A stretch of DNA of 55,769 nucleotides from positions 1-55,769 of the forward strand of contig CAMADY010000005.1 in the NCBI GenBank assembly GCA_945831805.1, in the 5' to 3' direction. The notes beneath the pieces were generated by a model, which saw only the letters and a program-made list of their open reading frames with translations, was not told the DNA's origin and searched no databases. Below are positions 53,014 through 55,769 of this stretch, piece after piece (positions within the stretch are counted from its first letter, which is position 1; each line of letters begins with the position of its first letter). A program made the position numbers and the translations under genes. Origin of the DNA: an uncultured Prevotellaceae bacterium. Lineage in GTDB: Bacteria > Bacteroidota > Bacteroidia > Bacteroidales > Bacteroidaceae.

Positions 53014-54777
53014 TTAGAACATCACCGTCATCGACGCACCGAGCGTATAGGAGTTGACCTTCTGTTTGAACGAAAACTCCGAAACAGTCTTCATCATGCT
53101 TGTAAGGTCGGTGTTGTAAGGGTTATACTTCACATCAAACTCTGGCTTCGAATAGTCATAGTCAAAGAATGCGCTGATGGCAACACCGGAGTTCATGGCG
53201 TAGGTGTAGTGTATGCCGATGGTGAAGTTGTCGCTGTTTGTCTTGTCTATCACAAGGTTGTCACCATACATCGTCACGTTCCTCACGTCGCCCGTCTTTT
53301 TGTTTACTACGTCGAGGTCATAGGCTGCCGTGAAGTCCAGCTTACCGAAGAAGCGGCGGCCGAAGAGAGCCTTGACGCCAACGTTGTGTCGTGGACTGAA
53401 AGGGTATGTGAGGTAGATGCCGGCACCTGCGTCAACGAGCGACCATACGTCAGAGACAGACGCAGAGTTATCCATGCGCTTGCCGTCCTCATAGCAGTAG
53501 AGACCCTCGGCAGTCGTTGGAGCTGTAGTGATGCGGGCACGTACTCCGATGCCTATATACTTGCTTACGAAGTATGCCGCCTCAGCACCCACCGTAGTAC
53601 CCGTTGCCACCTTGATAGTTGGTGTCACGCCCTCTCCATAGGATGGATGACCGGCAGCGTAGTTATAGAAAGTACGCCTCTCTGACTCCTCGTCAAAACT
53701 GTCAGGAATGCGGAACGGATTGCCATTACGCTGGATCTTGTAATAGTCATTGTCGAAGATCGCAGCACCAGGAGACGTGTAAATACTCGCATTCGTAAGG
53801 AACGTAGTCTGCGTAGGCAACTTCAGGTTACCGTTGAACTGCATACCAAGCTCCAGACGGAAGAAGTTCGGGTTCTCCTTAAGGTCCGTGACATCCTGGC
53901 GCGGCTCGCAGTTGATGCCCTTCTTCTTGAAGATGAGGTCAGCCATCATGTAGCCCAGGTCCGTCGAGATGACACCGATGCCGGCACCCACCAGCACGTC
54001 GCTGATCCAGTGGCGGTTGTTCAGCGTACGCATGATGCCCGTCGTCGTAGCACAGCCGTAGCCAAGGATAGACCACCATGGTGAGCGCGTCAGGCCGTAC
54101 TCCTTATGCAAAATCGTAGCTGCGGTAAACGCCGTTGCCGTATGGCCCGAAGGGAATGAGTTGGCGGTAGAACCGTCAGGGCGCATCTCCTTGGCACTGT
54201 ACTTTATACCGTTTACCAGGATTGCCATGAAACCGTACGAGAACGCATTGTTCACAAGGTAGCGGCCAAGCTTGCTCCTGCCCTTATAGCCCGAAAGGTT
54301 AAGAGCTGTGGAAACTACGGCCGGTGCAAACTGGAGATAGTCGTCGATGTGGTTCTCGTACGATGGGATGAAGTTGTTACGAGCCGCACGGAAGTTCTTC
54401 TTGTCGGCCTTAGCTATCAAGCCGAACGCAACAAGCGGAACAGTAGTGTACTCCAACTCCCTCAGCGGAGTATATACGCCGTACTTCTCTTCGGCAGCAC
54501 TCTTTGCCACCGACTTTGCCCGTTGCTCCATCTCCTTGAAGCTCAACATACCACTGACACTGCCCCTCACAACATCGCGGCTCACCGACTTGCTGCTCTT
54601 AGCAGCTGCCGAACCGCCTGCCGTACTCGTTGCAAGCATCTCGTCATAAAGTTTCTGTTCAGCACTAACCTTAGTGAGAGGGCTTTCCGGCATGCTCTGA
54701 TCTACAAAAAGATCATCCGCAGCCAGCGCTGCCATGCTTACCATAAGCATGAAAAATAAAGATGAAAGTTTATTCAT
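53014..54777 (-). CDS. PAP2-family phosphatase fused to an outer-membrane beta-barrel-like domain
   Basis: 587 aa with signal peptide; KEMRPDGS, FPSGHTATAF, RTLNNRHWISDVLVGAGIG; C-terminal amphipathic beta pattern ending in F. Confidence 0.87.
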   Translation of the reverse strand: MNKLSSLFFMLMVSMAALAADDLFVDQSMPESPLTKVSAEQKLYDEMLATSTAGGSAAAKSSKSVSRDVVRGSVSGMLSFKEMEQRAKSVAKSAAEEKYGVYTPLRELEYTTVPLVAFGLIAKADKKNFRAARNNFIPSYENHIDDYLQFAPAVVSTALNLSGYKGRSKLGRYLVNNAFSYGFMAILVNGIKYSAKEMRPDGSTANSFPSGHTATAFTAATILHKEYGLTRSPWWSILGYGCATTTGIMRTLNNRHWISDVLVGAGIGVISTDLGYMMADLIFKKKGINCEPRQDVTDLKENPNFFRLELGMQFNGNLKLPTQTTFLTNASIYTSPGAAIFDNDYYKIQRNGNPFRIPDSFDEESERRTFYNYAAGHPSYGEGVTPTIKVATGTTVGAEAAYFVSKYIGIGVRARITTAPTTAEGLYCYEDGKRMDNSASVSDVWSLVDAGAGIYLTYPFSPRHNVGVKALFGRRFFGKLDFTAAYDLDVVNKKTGDVRNVTMYGDNLVIDKTNSDNFTIGIHYTYAMNSGVAISAFFDYDYSKPEFDVKYNPYNTDLTSMMKTVSEFSFKQKVNSYTLGASMTVMF

Positions 54778-54805
54778 GTGTTGTTGATATATGAAAATTC
54801 AAGAG

Positions 54806-54836
54806 CAAAGGTACTAAAAAAAACTAATAATACAAA
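54806..54836 (-). promoter_or_regulatory. Promoter of the PAP2 gene
   Basis: Reverse strand TTTG (54833-54836) - 19 nt - TACCTTTG (54806-54813). Confidence 0.7.
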
Positions 54837-54928
54837 AATTTTTCTTAAAAATTATTTACTAAAACATCAAAATACCTTACTCCATATTATACAAATTTCC
54901 CAAAAAGCTTTACTATACATCATCCAAC

Positions 54929-55660
54929 CTATTTCTCAAAATGCTGATAATCCTTCAGATGCGTCCACGCACCACCCCACGTGAACCCCCTCTTCACAAA
55001 CTCCCTATAGCAAGCATCACCCTTCCTTATCACCATCCCCACCTCGCTCCTATCGCGACCTGCGGCGGCAGCCTTCCCGCTACCTACCTTATCGCGGTTC
55101 CAGGCATACGCCCTGCCGCCCTTCGGCGACACAACATTCCCCTTCACATAAGGATTATACAGCGGGTTAATATCTATCGCCATACCAAGCCCATGCTTCG
55201 ACACGCGAGTCCTCGAACCCGTCATCATCCTGAAGTTAAAGCACGACGTATTATTAGCCTCCATACTCCTCTCATCATCAGCATCATAGTCATCAATAAG
55301 CCGCATTCTCTCTATCCTATACCCATCCTCATACAGAGCCCTGAAAATCTCAACAACATCCTCAGCGATAGCCTTATTACAAACCATCTCGCCCATCTGC
55401 GGCCGGCCATACTTATCCCAATGCCTCAACCGCAGATACCTCAGATCATCACGCTTCAGCGTACACCCCTTCCCGAACGACTTACCCTCCATCCGTCGGA
55501 ACACATCATCCGGAATCCTCTCCACCGTCCACTGCGCATCACCAGCCTTCCTATCAACTACCCCTTGCGCATCACCAGCCCTCCTATCTATAACCCTTTG
55601 CGCATCAGCAATCACCGACACCGCAACCATCATCAACATCAATATAAATCTCATTCTCAT
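54929..55660 (-). CDS. M15-family (VanY/D-Ala-D-Ala carboxypeptidase-like) peptidase
   Basis: 243 aa; SKHGLGMAIDINPLYNPYV (SxHxxGxAxD) and TWGGAWTHLKDYQHFEK. Confidence 0.9.
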   Translation of the reverse strand: MRMRFILMLMMVAVSVIADAQRVIDRRAGDAQGVVDRKAGDAQWTVERIPDDVFRRMEGKSFGKGCTLKRDDLRYLRLRHWDKYGRPQMGEMVCNKAIAEDVVEIFRALYEDGYRIERMRLIDDYDADDERSMEANNTSCFNFRMMTGSRTRVSKHGLGMAIDINPLYNPYVKGNVVSPKGGRAYAWNRDKVGSGKAAAAGRDRSEVGMVIRKGDACYREFVKRGFTWGGAWTHLKDYQHFEK

Positions 55661-55678
55661 AGTCCTTCCCTTATTAAA

Positions 55679-55736
55679 AAAAAAGCCATACTTGGCTATC
55701 CCTGCCTAATTTAAAAAAGCCATACTTGGCTATCCC
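55679..55736 (-). terminator. Duplicated intrinsic terminator for a leftward gene outside the window
   Basis: aaaaaagccatacttggctatccc at 55679-55702 and 55713-55736; minus strand AGCCA-AGTA-TGGCT followed by T-run, twice. Confidence 0.75.
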
Positions 55737-55769
55737 CAAGTCATATATTCCCCCACAAAATTACAAAAA

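Noticed and set aside
52594-53685. 363-aa plus-strand ORF spanning the TTTCCCA repeat
   Set aside because: Antisense to two genes and includes a low-complexity FPFPISHFPF repeat from the intergenic array; not a credible protein.
54941-55714. 257-aa plus-strand ORF antisense to the M15 peptidase
   Set aside because: P/I/H/R-rich complement of a well-supported peptidase.

Overview
The window looks like a Bacteroidales (Prevotella-like) chromosome segment, judged from the SusC/SusD pairs, TAnnTTTG-type promoters and fused SecDF. Its core is a leftward, apparently operonic polysaccharide-utilisation locus (about 36.4 kb down to 5.1 kb). It encodes three fasciclin-type lipoproteins, two SusC/SusD pairs, and a set of secreted enzymes: a GH with ricin/LamG/dockerin modules, a HExxH protein with dockerin, a PL11 lyase fused to autotransporter-type repeats, and a GH128-like protein with dockerin. 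A separately promoted uronate-catabolism pair (mannonate dehydratase and fructuronate reductase family) follows. Flanking genes are a large multi-module secreted protein, a divergent GH43-dockerin gene, secDF, a DUF2264 protein, pckA, a lipoprotein, a PAP2-phosphatase/OM-barrel fusion and an M15 peptidase. The most unusual signals are non-coding. They include phased 10-bp CCTAGG-core arrays at 3' ends of several genes, a two-copy REP-like hairpin placed right after stop codons, five exact TTAACATT octamers in one divergent promoter region, and an unannotated ~470-nt transcription unit (promoter, structured leader, 32-aa lipoprotein-like ORF, terminator) at about 47.43-47.93 kb. Family calls were made by eye, with no database search.
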